Assembly (NCBI GenBank): GCA_963277665.1
Contig: OY728122.1
Location: forward strand, 1,550,018,868 to 1,550,082,867
Direction of reading: 5' to 3'
Origin: Viscum album
Taxonomy: Eukaryota > Streptophyta > Magnoliopsida > Santalales > Viscaceae
DNA length: 64,000 nt
Below the pieces are notes generated by a model. That model was not told the origin of the DNA. It worked only from the letters and a program-made list of their open reading frames with translations, and did no database searches. This document shows positions 37,000-48,499 of the stretch, one piece after another; positions within the stretch are counted from its first letter, which is position 1, and every line of letters begins with the position of its first letter. A program made the translations under genes and the position numbers.

Positions 37000-39900
37000 A
37001 AGGGAACTAGTGCATTATTATTCTGTCATTATAACTATGGTTGAAATTCCAAATGATATATTGGTAGGTATATTAATCATCGCATCAAATTTAGCTAAAG
37101 ATTTACTGGATTCAGCATCATCACATTCTTTTATAACATCCCAATTTCCAATATAAATTACATTGTTTCAATTCACTTTAACTAGGATGCTTTCATTCAA
37201 AATTCCTAATGGAATACTTATTGAAACAAAGATGTGTTGATAAGCTCCAATTATGAATTGTAAACATAATCTAATTGAAGATTCTATTATCATACATATG
37301 GTTGATTTTGATATAATCTTTAGTATGGATTGGATTTCAAATTATAATGAAAATAATTTAATACAATGAGAAGAAAATTATTATTCATGATGAAGGAAAC
37401 GAAATTATCATCATTATAGGAGAGTCCTGGTCTCCTTATTCATATGCGGATCCACCTCCAATGTTTTTTAAAAATGAGATTCTTTGAAAGGAAGAGTATT
37501 TTAAACCTAATGATGAAAACGGTGGTCTTTAAAATTGAGGATGTACCTATTGTCAAATAATAAATTGATTTATTTCCATAATATTTAGATGGAAATCTCA
37601 TAGAGCATAAAATTGAATTTTATATTGATTTAATCCATATTTCCATACATATATCAAAGACTCCCTATTGAATGGTAACAATTGATTGAATTGAGTTAAT
37701 GAAACAACAAGAGGAACTAAGTGATAAGGTAACTATATTCCCTTTTGTTTCAACATGGGGAGCTCCTATTATTTTCATTAAGATGAATAATTCATTTATA
37801 AGGATAATCATTGAATTTGAGAATATCAATTCTATTATGATAACAAATACTTATTCCTCTATCAAATGAATTATTTTAACAACTTTATAGAGCTCAATAT
37901 TTTTCAGATATTAATATTCATTCTGGATATCTGCAATTACATGTGAAGAAGGAGTATATTCCAAAGACAACATTCTAAAAAGGTAGGGAAATTATGATTT
38001 TACATTATTTCCATTTGGATTGACTAATGCACACTTTGTTTCTAGGAATCAAATGAAAATAGAATTCATGGAATATCTTGATATTTATTTTTCTGTCTTT
38101 ATTTTTAATATCATTCTGTATTTGAAAACCTATAAGGACCATGAAAACCACTTATGGATTTTTTTCTGTAGACTCTTAGATGAAAAGAGTTATATGGGAT
38201 GTTTAGAAAGTGTGAATTTTTTCTTCAAATAGACTTTTTCATAGACATATTTTTTAAAGGGATTGAATATCAATTTTTCTAATGAAGAAAACGGAATCCA
38301 ATGAATGGCGTACCCCAAAAAAATAAATTATGTTCATAGTTTCACTTTTTTACAAGTTATTATATGTGTTTCATAAAGAATTTTTCCTGGTTAGCTAACT
38401 CAATTAACCACATTTACTCATAATGGGGATTCTTTTTTGTGAAAAAAATAATGTGAAGAATGTTTTTTAAGAAATAAAGTGGATATTAGTTAATAATCTA
38501 ATCTTGATTATACCATTAGAAAATGGTGGATTTGTAATCTATAGAGATGTATCGAAGAAAGGAATTTGTAGTTTACTTTGGTAGAATAATGGAGTTATTT
38601 CATATGCTTTATGGATGTTAAAAACTCATGAAAAGAACTATCAAACTAATGATATTGAGTTGTAAGATGTAATTATTACTGTAATGATAAGGAGATATAG
38701 TCTCTTTGATTAAATATTTTAGATATATGAATATCGTAAGAGTTCATATATATCTTCTCAAAGAATGAACACAATATAAGGAAATTGAAATGGCTCAAGT
38801 TACTCAAGGATTAGGATTTTTCAATACACTACCATCAATGTAAGGAAAAAAGGTATAAGAAGCATTGACCAAGAATTATCAAGGAATTATGAACAAAATA
38901 AGGATCGATTGGGATTTTTTGTACATTGATCTATTTATTATTGACAAGGGAATTAAAAAGGATAATTAAAAATTTCCAGTTTTCCTATTTTTATCCTATA
39001 AATACTTATTATAAAGTAGTAAATGTTTTTACATTGATGATGATAATTTTAAAAGGGAAATTAGAGATGTGGATGATGGTAAATTAGTAGACATATTATA
39101 TAAAGAATGAATTTTGAAATTTTGAAAGGAGATTTGTTTTCCCTTTATACCTAAGATTAAAATTGAATTATTAGATGATTTTGATATCTTGAATATCTCT
39201 ATACATCCTAGTATTAGTAAGATGTATATATATTTGAAGGAACATTTCTAATAGGATAATATGATATGGGAAATTATTGACTATCTATCAATATGTTTAG
39301 TTTTTCGATGGGAGAAACATAAAAAAACAACATCCTAGAGGATTCATGCAACCTCTTCCAATTTATATATAGATATGGGATGACATTACTATGGATTTTA
39401 TCTTTTAATTTCCAAATACATCAAGAAATAATGATGCAATATGGGAAATTGTTTATCTTTTTAACAAATCATTACATTTCCTCACATTAAAGGAGGATTT
39501 TCCACTTGATCACCTTATATGACTCTATATTATTGATGTTGTAAGACATTATGGTGTACCTATTTATAATGTGTTTTATCATGATCCAAAAATTAAATTT
39601 AAATGATGGAAAATTCTGTAGGGGGGTCTTGATACCGATCATAATTTCAGCACTTCTTATCACCATCAAACTGAAACGCAGCCAAAAAGTATGATCCAAT
39701 CTTTAGAATATATGTTGAGATCCTACTAACATGACTTTCACGGTATTTTGGTTTAGTATTTTTCTTTGGTAGTGTTTTACAAGGATAATCGTTTCCATTA
39801 AATTATTCAAATGGAGCCATATAATGTGTTATATAGAATGATATGTCACACACCAACTTATTGGGATATATTTGGTGAAAGAAAACATGTTTTCCTATAT

Positions 39901-40450
39901 ATTTTAGGGGAAACATATGTAAATACTTTTCAAACACATCTAACAATATATTAATGTCGGAAAAATAGTTTTTCTGATAGTCGAAATAAATAATTGGATA
40001 TTAAATTTGGAGATTGTTTCTTCATGATGTTATATCAATGGATGGGTGTCATAAGACTTGGTTAGAAATGGAAAATGAGCCCCAAGTACATTACACCATT
40101 TGAAATTATATAGATAATTATATTTGTTTCTTTTCAATTGGAAATTCCACCTAGACTTTCTAAATGATGTAATATATTCCACATCTCTTTGCTATGGTAG
40201 TATATTCCATAACCAATGCATGATTTCCCTTTGTATGGAAAATAATTTTAACCTGAATTGTCTTACAATGAAGAGACTATCCATTTTCTTTACACTAGAA
40301 GTGTTGAATAAATAGATGACTCTGCTGGTAAAGGTAATTTGGAATAATAATACAACAGAAGAGGTGACATGGGAACTAGAGGAAATTATGCTAAAGAAGT
40401 AGACAAATATTTTTTTTAGGTAGCATTATGGAAATTTCATGGATGAAAAT
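37000..40450 (+). pseudogene. Chromovirus pol (PR-RT-RNase H-IN-chromodomain), decayed
   Basis: Protease: ILVGILIIASNLAKDLLDSASSHSF at about 37055-37130, where DSG has become DSA, then VDFDIIFSMDWISNYNE near 37303-37350. RT: the frame 38020-38232 reads MTNAHFVSRNQM, YLDIYFSVFIFNIILYLKTY and HENHLWIFF, matching LTNAP.VFM, the FIDDILVYSK box (the two catalytic Asp now Phe-Asn) and EHE.HL. A connection and RNase H region with many stops follows to about 38900. Integrase core: VVRHYGVPIYNVFYHDPK near 39540-39590 and HHQTETQPKSMIQSLEYML near 39660-39718, where the catalytic Glu is Lys. The GPY/F region is near 40060-40200, and the chromodomain TTEEVTWELEEIMLKK at about 40350-40400. It is read in the same direction as the flanking LTRs and stops just before the 3' LTR. 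Confidence 0.9.
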
Positions 40451-40467
40451 TTTGAAGAATGGGATAA

Positions 40468-43400
40468 TATAATAACCAAAGACTTTTTGGTATCTCCCTT
40501 TTAAATATAAATTAATTATGTTCCATGAAACAACAAAATTATTACATGATATACTATAAAATATTATCATGACCATAGGAATACTAATATGACATTTAAG
40601 AATACTAATTGGGCCACAAGATTAGTAACCTCACATATGAATGTAAAAAAATAAGTTATCTTTTGAATGAAAGCATAATATATTTTTATCATAATATAAG
40701 TAGATAAATGTTTTAAAATTTATAAATTATTTATTATCATTTTTGTGAACTGTAAATGTTTATTTGGAATGTAAAAATTAATATTTTTATTAAATATTAC
40801 ATTTATTTCAAAAAAATATATTAATAAGTTAATATTTTTTATATTTTTATTAAAATATAATTTTATTAGAAGATAATTAATTTGTTAGAGATTCATAAAA
40901 TCAAATATAATTTTAAAATATATACTTTTCTAATAATTAAGGATTTTAATTAAAAATTAAACATATAATATTTAGAAACATATTCACATTAATAGGGGTC
41001 CATTTTTTCATTCTAAATTTAGTGAAATCTGTAGATTGAATGATTTCTATTTTTATGAAATCATTGAATATTTTGTCTATAGTGGAATATAATAATTTAT
41101 GATATATAAAATTATAAGTCAAATAGAGTATTTCTTGAGTCAATTATGATGTAAGGACAATAATATCAAACTCACCTTCTATATTTAATGTATATATTCA
41201 TGGTAATTAGAACACTTTATATTCTTTTACCAAAATAATGAGCTAATGAAGAAGATAATTTTAAAAAACCCCTCCTCCATAAAAATTATCACCTCTCACA
41301 ACCTCTACTCCCCACACCTCCAATTTCTTGATAATTTTATAATTTATTCCAAATCACAATATCAAACCTCTCCCCCACATTATATTATTTCTGGTCTATC
41401 CTAAAAGACTATTTCAAATTTCCTTATGGAGGTTGTCATGGAAATGAATTCTGGAGTAAAATCTCATTTTGTTCTTTTGTTTTTCTTTTAATTTCTCTTC
41501 TTTAATTATCCTTTATCTTCCTCAAAGATCCAAAAATGAATTATAAATGAAGTATAATATACATAATGTAAATTTATTTTGATAATGGATTATTCATCCT
41601 CAAATCCCTTCTTCATTCCATTGTATTCAAAAAAATGAAAATATCATCTATGATTTTCCAATTTACCACCATCATGGACATTTTATTTTGAGTACCTCCT
41701 ATAAGCCTCTTCATAAAAAAATTATAATGAGTAAAAAATATATTTAAACTTATTTTAAATTTTTTTTATTGTTTTGGAACAATTATATATACATAATGTT
41801 AAATAATAAAACTAAACTATGGCATGATGATCGAAAAAATGGAAATATTTATCTAAATGGGTTTCAATAACATTTTATCAAATGAATGTAATTTATATAA
41901 GGAAAAAAATTATATAATACCATTTAATAATTTTTATGATCATTTATGAAATATAATTCCAATTTTGGATATCTTTTCCTAACTTACATGATTTTCCATA
42001 CTTGTAAACAAGTGAAAAAAATCTGGAAATCCATGGAAATGAACAATCTTGAATGATGAAATTGAATCATATAACTCATAAAAAAGAATATATATGACCT
42101 TAATAAAATTATAATAAATGAAATAAATGTTTAATAGGTTCGTAATTATTTTATTGAATAATATAATTTCTTTACTCTTGACATTATGTGAAAGTGCAAA
42201 TCACTTTTTTACATAAGGTAAGTGTTTGTTCCCAAACCCCAGTTTTTTCTTCAAGTTCTGCTTTCTCTATCCCTACCCTAATTGAATTATTTATTTTTAT
42301 TATTAACTCCCCCTATATTATTTTTATGTGAGCCAAACATATTTACCTGTACAAATTCTTCTATCATTGATGAGAAATACCTTTTTTATAAGGATCCATT
42401 TTAAATTCCTCCCAATAAGGAAGCCCCATTAACAGGAACATCCCAATTTCATAGCCATTTTCATGTACAATCTATAATCATTTTTATTCTGCCAAAAGTT
42501 TTATAATATAATTTTTTTTTATAATGAAAAAATATCTTAGTTCATTTATGGTTTTATGCAAACAATTAATCATTTTTTATCATTAAAGTCTCTTTTATAT
42601 TTACCCTTAAACTGCAATGAAGTGGTTCATTTTTAGGGTTTCTTAAACACTATTTTTATATATTTTCAATTTATATCCAAAATTATTGTATAAATATTAA
42701 TTTAATATTCAAAAAATAAAATTACATTCCCATTAATTTTTTGGGATATAAATGTTTACAATCTAATTTTTATGAAAATTACAAATTATTATCCAAAAGA
42801 ACTATTCATTCTAATCTAAAATGAAATGCCTCTCAATAATTTATCATTGATTTTATTAGAGTGTTTTCATAAATTTCAATAACCTATATTGAATATAATT
42901 ATTAATTGATATTATTCCCTTATTTCCCTATTTACCATATTTTATTGAATGGATTATGATTTTTTTGAAAGTAGATGTTGTGTCTTAATACCGTTTAACA
43001 TATTAATCTTGAATGTTTATGATAATGCTTACCGATTAAGGATATAATTTATATTTCATAAAATAGTTCCAATATGATTTTATATGTTTATTATGATTCA
43101 CCCCTTTCATATTATGTATGAGTTGGACTTAATACGTGATCGGTGGGGCCCGTTATAATCACTTGTCACATTAGTAGGTATCATGAGAGAAACTAGACCA
43201 TATTTTTACCAACTTATGTATTGATTTTTTGTCAAAACCTTGATTATATGATGTCTGGAATTATTTATTCACACATTATGATATTGGTAAATGATATTTC
43301 ATGTGACTTTTATACAAGTAGAATATTAATTTTTACTTTTCATTCTCATGTTTTTATTTATTTTGAATTATTTATTTATATTTTATTCATCCCATATTAT

Positions 43401-43777
43401 GATTTTGTTTATGTTTTATTGGAATGTGACTTTTATTATTAAATTTTCCTTATTGTTTATGTTTATTAATCATAGCTTGAGATGTATTTATTACCCTTAT
43501 TTGTCATCTTATAAAACACATTTCTTATGTATTATTTTTACCCAGGATTCCATGTTGTATATTATGATTGACATGTAGGGATATTCTAGGACAATAGGGA
43601 TGTTTCCAAAGGATTTTATATGTTTTATATCACTTTATTTTGTAATGTAAAACATATTTTTTTATATCATTTTGAAATTATAAAAAAATTGTCACTTGGG
43701 TAGGTGATTACATGTTCATAGTACCAATGTAATAATATATGGCATCATCTTCAGGCCACTAGGGTGGGGTCCTTACA
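40468..43777 (+). repeat. 3' LTR of the 25.56-43.78 kb chromovirus
   Basis: Preceded by the purine run GAAGAATGGGA at about 40454-40464, the likely polypurine tract. Starts TATAATAACC and ends GGGGTCCTTACA. It matches the 25561-28866 LTR along its whole length, with roughly a quarter of positions different in the parts I compared. Open frames at 40124-40315, 43221-43442 and 43348-43578 have no recognised product. Confidence 0.85.
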
Positions 43778-44752
43778 CTATAGTCCATGCCAAATTCTTA
43801 GATGTCATACATGCACAAAAATAGGGATTATTAATATAATATTATCTATAATATATAATATATAATTATATAGAATTATAATATTATTAAATGGATATAT
43901 ATATATATATATAATATAATACTAATCTCATTTTAGTTACCTTTCAAAAAATATTTATAACAAAAACTATAATCAAATTATTAAAATAGAAACTATTAAT
44001 TAAATTTTCATTAAATTACCAATGATAAATTTAATATATTAAATAGTTGACGTAGTAATAAAAATAAAATAATCTCTTACGACAACTAAAATATCATTAA
44101 ACAATATTAAATATTTAGTCAAATATATATCGCATTTATAAATTTATAGGTAAGAATTAATTAATTTAATCTAAATTAAATATAATGTGGTATCAAATTA
44201 TATAAAAAATTGGAAAATTAAATATAAAATATTTAAAACAATTCTAATATAATATAAATTTAAATATTAATGGGATAAGATATCAAAAAAGTATATATAT
44301 TGAGAAAAAAATTGTTCAAAGAAAGTGTAACCTTCTTTAATATTGAATCGAAGGCATTATGAGTAAAAAACATGATATAATATATTTTTACAATAGATAA
44401 AATATTTTCTTCCAAATATAACTATAATATGAATCTAATCAATTCAAGCATTATTTCTGTAGGAAACAATAAAAATTCTTACGAAAAAGATATTGTAAAA
44501 ACTCAAAATATATCCACTTCAGTCTTCTCTAAAACTAAAATTGTTTTGATATTCTTCCCTTTTAATATCTCTCTATCTCTTATACTCCTAATATTTTTCA
44601 TCATGGGACTCATCTAACATTAAATAATATTTTTTACATTGAATTTAAAATATTATTGTATCTTATATTTTTATAAATGTGAAATTATTTTTCTAATAAA
44701 TATAAAAAAATAAACATCATACGATGATATAATGTTTCATTATGTTATAAGA
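43778..44752. other. AT-rich spacer between two chromoviruses
   Basis: Very AT-rich, with an AT microsatellite at about 43893-43916. The open frame 44429-44617 matches nothing I know. The last five bases, TAAGA (44748-44752), may be half of the target duplication of the next element. Confidence 0.55.
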
Positions 44753-45197
44753 TGTTATAACCCAACCCCTAGGGCCCGTACTGTGACTAACCCAGGCCCT
44801 CCATCCATAGGCCAGGGGCTGGCGACTAGCACCGAAAGGCATACTCCCTAAAACAAGAAGGCATTCCATTTAATCCTATACAGACACATGGTCCAAAAAC
44901 ATGGCAAGAAGTAACTGTGATGTAAATTGATATAGTAAAATAGTGTTGAAGGTAAAAGGGGACAGAATACAAGCCCAACTATAAAAGTTAATGTACAACT
45001 GAATGAAAGAGGAAAAAATCCATTGGGTCGTCCTCTGAAGTTCCTACCTGAAGGGTAGGTACAGATCGCCTCCTCAGCACTCCACATCTACCTGTATCCT
45101 CTACATATCATCTAGTTCTGGCTCCCTCAAACCTCAACCCATCTTCTCGTCTTCTGCACAAGACACATTAAGGTACAGTCATAGCTTGTGGAGGGGT

Positions 45198-45213
45198 GAG
45201 TATAATGATACTC
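45198..45213 (-). other. Conserved LTR hairpin followed by CACCC
   Basis: GAGTAT-AATG-ATACTC on the plus strand is a perfect 6-bp stem with a 4-base loop. On the element's own strand it reads GAGTATCATTATACTCACCCC. The right LTR has the same stem with loop AACG at 52994-53009, and the older relative has GAGTATATACATACCT at 20069. Confidence 0.65.
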
Positions 45214-45439
45214 TGTAGGGACCTCGATTCCTCGAAGGTCTCCTATTGTTCCACAAAGAAAAACCACAGGGTAACACCATGAAGGTATATTACCACATAG
45301 GTTAAGTGAAACATTGCATAACCTCAACCACTAGCACAAGGTGACGACAGGTCACACCAACATTTACTCTAGAGGTAGTAACAAGTAATATTCCCCATCA
45401 CAACGTCGAACACCTTGGCTGCTGGAGAACTCCTCCTTT

Positions 45440-45700
45440 ATCGAGTACCATCGGCCTGCCGCGTCACATAGCGGTGCTTCCCACTAGCATTGGACTTATG
45501 AGGTACTCCTCCTATCATGTACCGTGGGTCTACTATGTCACATAGAGGTGCTCCCCACCATGGGTATGCTGTATCCCAAAGAGGCGCTCCCCCTCGTGGT
45601 CTGCTGAGGTACCCCTCCTATCAAGTACCATGGGTCTGCCACATCACATAGAGGCACTCACCATCATGGGAAAGCCACATCACATAGAGGCGCTCCCCAA
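45440..45700. repeat. Imperfect tandem array, about 36-bp period, in the left LTR
   Basis: Copies of a core close to CATCACATAGAGGCGCTCCCC start near 45462, 45537, 45572, 45643 and 45679. Neighbouring copies are 35-36 bases apart where contiguous, and others are separated by TGAGGTACYCCTCCTATC segments. The right LTR carries a matching array at 53225-53510. Confidence 0.75.
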
Positions 45701-46099
45701 AAGGTTTGTCGAGTTACTCTAAGTTGTAATGGTCAGTAGTCGTCAAGTCTTATTCCAGTCGTAGAGTTATGTACGTAGCGCACCTGGAAGAAGTGCTCTC
45801 TAAGACATTGGTCATACCTCAACCATCCCAAAGTCCCATGAAGAAGTATTTAATGTTCTTTCACATCATAAGGGACCCAATGTAATAGACGGCGCGTCAA
45901 TCAGACGCTCGGGCTATATGTTATTAGCATTTCCACTCTGAGGGCCCGGTTTCATTCGAGGATCGATCCAACCTGGCAGTACTCCAAATTTTCCAAAACT
46001 AATGTGGAGTATACCCAAAGGAAAGTCTCGATCCAAGGATTCTTGTGTAATAGATGGTTCGTCAAATACATGTCTGGTTCTCATGATATGGCTATAAAG

Positions 46100-46620
46100 G
46101 TGAATATGGTTCTGAATGGTCTTGGGTCCAGTCTGACCCAGTCTGACCAACCCGGCCCTACTCGAGGTGGGCCGACCCAAAATGGGTCCGGCCCTGATGG
46201 TTGGGCCTTGGGGGGCCTAACCCACGAAGGGAGTGGCCCGGACTAGCCTAATGGTGTGGCCAGATGGTACGGCATGAAGGCGTGGCCCACTGGGCGTGGC
46301 CCGTTGTGGTGCAGCCCGCTCAGCTGGTGGTCCGCTGAGGCAGGGTCTGCCATGGCCAACCCCCAGGGGTAGGCGCCCTCCAGTCTACTTGAACAGTTTG
46401 TGGATTGTTCGGCTGCTGAAACGCAGGACCCGCCGGAGGGGTCCCTCCTGGTGTGGGGCTTTCGCCGGACGGCCGGCCAAACATCTTCCAAGCAGCACAG
46501 TCCCATGTCGTATCTCTTCCATGACCGACCAGATGTCGGCTTCCCTTCAGCCTTCTCCACTTCCATGCGGCCAGAACCTCCTGCTCCACTGACCGGCGTG
46601 CTGGCCACCTCCTCTTACTT
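46100..46620. other. GC-rich core of the left LTR
   Basis: By far the most CG-rich part of the window together with its counterpart at 53890-54560. It contains repeated GGCCCG, GTGGCCC and GACCCAGTCTGACC words. It lies downstream of the TATA box on the element's strand, so it would be 5' untranslated leader (R/U5) of the transcript. No conserved frame links the two copies. Confidence 0.6.
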
Positions 46621-46683
46621 CACTGCGACTGATGGGTGGCCGCCTCATGCTCATCCAGTGGCACAGATGCACGACACCACTCC

Positions 46684-46690
46684 TTTATAT
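46684..46690 (-). promoter_or_regulatory. TATA box of the left LTR
   Basis: On the minus strand the sequence reads CCATATAAAGGAGTGG. At the equivalent place in the right (5') LTR, about 54501-54516, it is CATGAAATAAGGG, so the box is damaged in the copy that would drive the element. Confidence 0.55.
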
Positions 46691-48450
46691 GGTCGTTTGG
46701 GTTTCTACCACCTCCTTCTTTTTTGATCCATTGTTGTTTCCTTCCAATATCAAAATATTAAACGATTGCATATTCGTGATCCTTGGGTCGAGGGCTCCAC
46801 ATCCATATGTTGCACTCAACCAAATATTTTGTTTCCATCATCAATAAATATTTGGCATTGAAGAATGCATGAAGAACACGAGGTGAAACAAAAAGGGAAG
46901 AGACAAGGTTTAAGTGCTGGTTGATATCCATGTTCGTTTGTCCATCATCTTCATGAATTCAGAATGTAATGGATAAATAAATTAAATTCAATCATATTAA
47001 AAACATCTACATCAACCTGGAAATATTTATGCATAATTGCACAAGAAGAAATAATTCGTGGATGAAATAGTTAGTGAGTTGATCCACTTTCATAATTCAG
47101 AAGTGAAGAACATGGGAAACAATAAACAAACATATTTAGACACCTAACTCGATTTTCTGAGGGAGGTGGTGTAAGGAAGAAGAATAAGTTATTGAAGAGC
47201 GTTGGCGTTCGTCGCTTCCGAAAGATGCTTCTGATCTAGGCTCAGGGTCGGTTCCTTGTTCTTTATTGGGGGAGGTTCTTCATTGGAGAATTCTCTTCTC
47301 GGTTCTCCAAGGCTCTCCCAACTCTCCTATTCCAACAATTTCCATCCAGGAAATGAGGAGCCAAAATATTAAAATAATTTAATCAATTTAATTAAAGTTT
47401 GCACAATTAATTATGTTATGTTGGCACATTAATTCGAGGGAGAAACCAATAGTCACCTTAGTCATTAAAGATGGAGCTCAAGGGTCAGGTGGTCCCAACC
47501 ATTAATTTCAAAATGGGAGGTTTCATGATCGGGTGGTCCCCACCACCGAATTCAAATTTGAGGTTTCACAAAGTAAATTAAAAAAAGTTATTTTATTTTA
47601 TTTTATTTTTTTATTCTTTTATCACACCCATGAAAAGTATGAAAACTATCCTTCACCCTCGACCTACTGCACTCATGGTGTAGATCTCTTTAAGAGAATT
47701 TTAGGGCTATGAGTTCAACGGTGTCATCATATTTCAATTCCGACCACCAGTTAAAAAGTTACAAAACACCACTCGCACGTTTACTGATTGTACATGAAAA
47801 AAATTTCATAATATTATTAACTGTCACCCCCAATCCACATTGGTCAAGGGTAGGATTTTACTAAGTGATACATGCCCCAACGAACCCAACGATACTCTCG
47901 AATTTCCAGTCCATGTTTCCATTTAAAAGATATGAATTTTACCATAAAATAATTGTCACTTAATTTTTTTATTTACAGACAAAAACTAACTTTCACTAGT
48001 GGCTTGCGCTGGCCAATGTTAGTATCTACCTAAAGAAAGAATACCCTCACAAGTTCAGCAGTGGTCTTGGATTGTTAATCTGAGTTACCATTTGTGAGTT
48101 ATAATAACTTGAAAATTAAAATAACTTTATTTAATTATTTTATTTATGGTTATGTCATTTATGGGTTTTCTCATAGGAGGCTCGTGCCGACTATAATTTT
48201 GTCACCCCTAGGGTAAACCTACCATCCAAATAAGAAGTGTTCCCCCATATTTCTGATCTAAGTAACCATTTTAGATTAATTTCTCTTTTTTATGAAAACT
48301 TCTTACACGCACTAATTAAAGCTTAACAAAACTTCGATGAATAATTCCAGGCACTCTAGGCCTCGGAATCATGTGCCATCAGATTTCAATATCTCAAAAT
48401 AATTTCATAAAATTAAAAGAAAATTTATACAGAATTTCTGAGACATTACA

Positions 48451-48458
48451 TTCTCCCC
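48451..48458 (-). other. Polypurine tract of the minus-strand chromovirus
   Basis: The minus strand reads CTGGGGAGAA directly before the TGTAATGTCTC start of the 3' LTR, as expected for the plus-strand primer. It is nearly the same as the GGGGAGAG tract of the first chromovirus. Confidence 0.8.
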
Positions 48459-48499
48459 AGCTTAGGGATTTATGTCCCTGAAAGCTACAACATAGGATA

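Larger units (their letters stand above)
25561..43777 (+). mobile_element. Plus-strand chromovirus with two 3.3-kb LTRs and an insert in its leader
   Basis: The two LTRs (25561-28866 and 40468-43777) are alike from end to end although heavily diverged. A decayed primer site follows the left one, and gag, protease, RT, RNase H, integrase and chromodomain precede the right one in the correct order. Internal length is 11.6 kb, about twice the norm. Removing the proposed insert at 29182-36065 leaves about 4.7 kb, which is normal for a chromovirus. No target duplication is recognisable. Chromodomain, long LTRs and an initiator-Met-type primer site suggest a Tekay/Del-like clade, which is an inference. 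Confidence 0.85.
44753..48450 (-). repeat. 3' LTR of the minus-strand chromovirus (left copy)
   Basis: Ends TGTTATAACCC and GAGACATTACA. Inside, in plus coordinates: GGCATACTCCCTAAAAC (44838, shared with 52619), a hairpin at 45198-45213, a tandem array at 45440-45700, a GC-rich core at about 46100-46620, a TATA box read on the minus strand at 46684-46690, and an AT-rich U3 to 48450. The open frames at 46243-46726 on both strands are translations of the GC-rich core; none has a recognisable product. Confidence 0.9.

Noticed and set aside
39487..39699. 70-codon minus-strand open frame
   Set aside because: Opposite strand of the integrase core of the plus-strand chromovirus.
46243..46847. Several overlapping open frames of 70-121 codons on both strands in the GC-rich LTR core
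   Set aside because: High GC lowers stop frequency; the frames are not conserved in the matching LTR at 53.8-54.7 kb.
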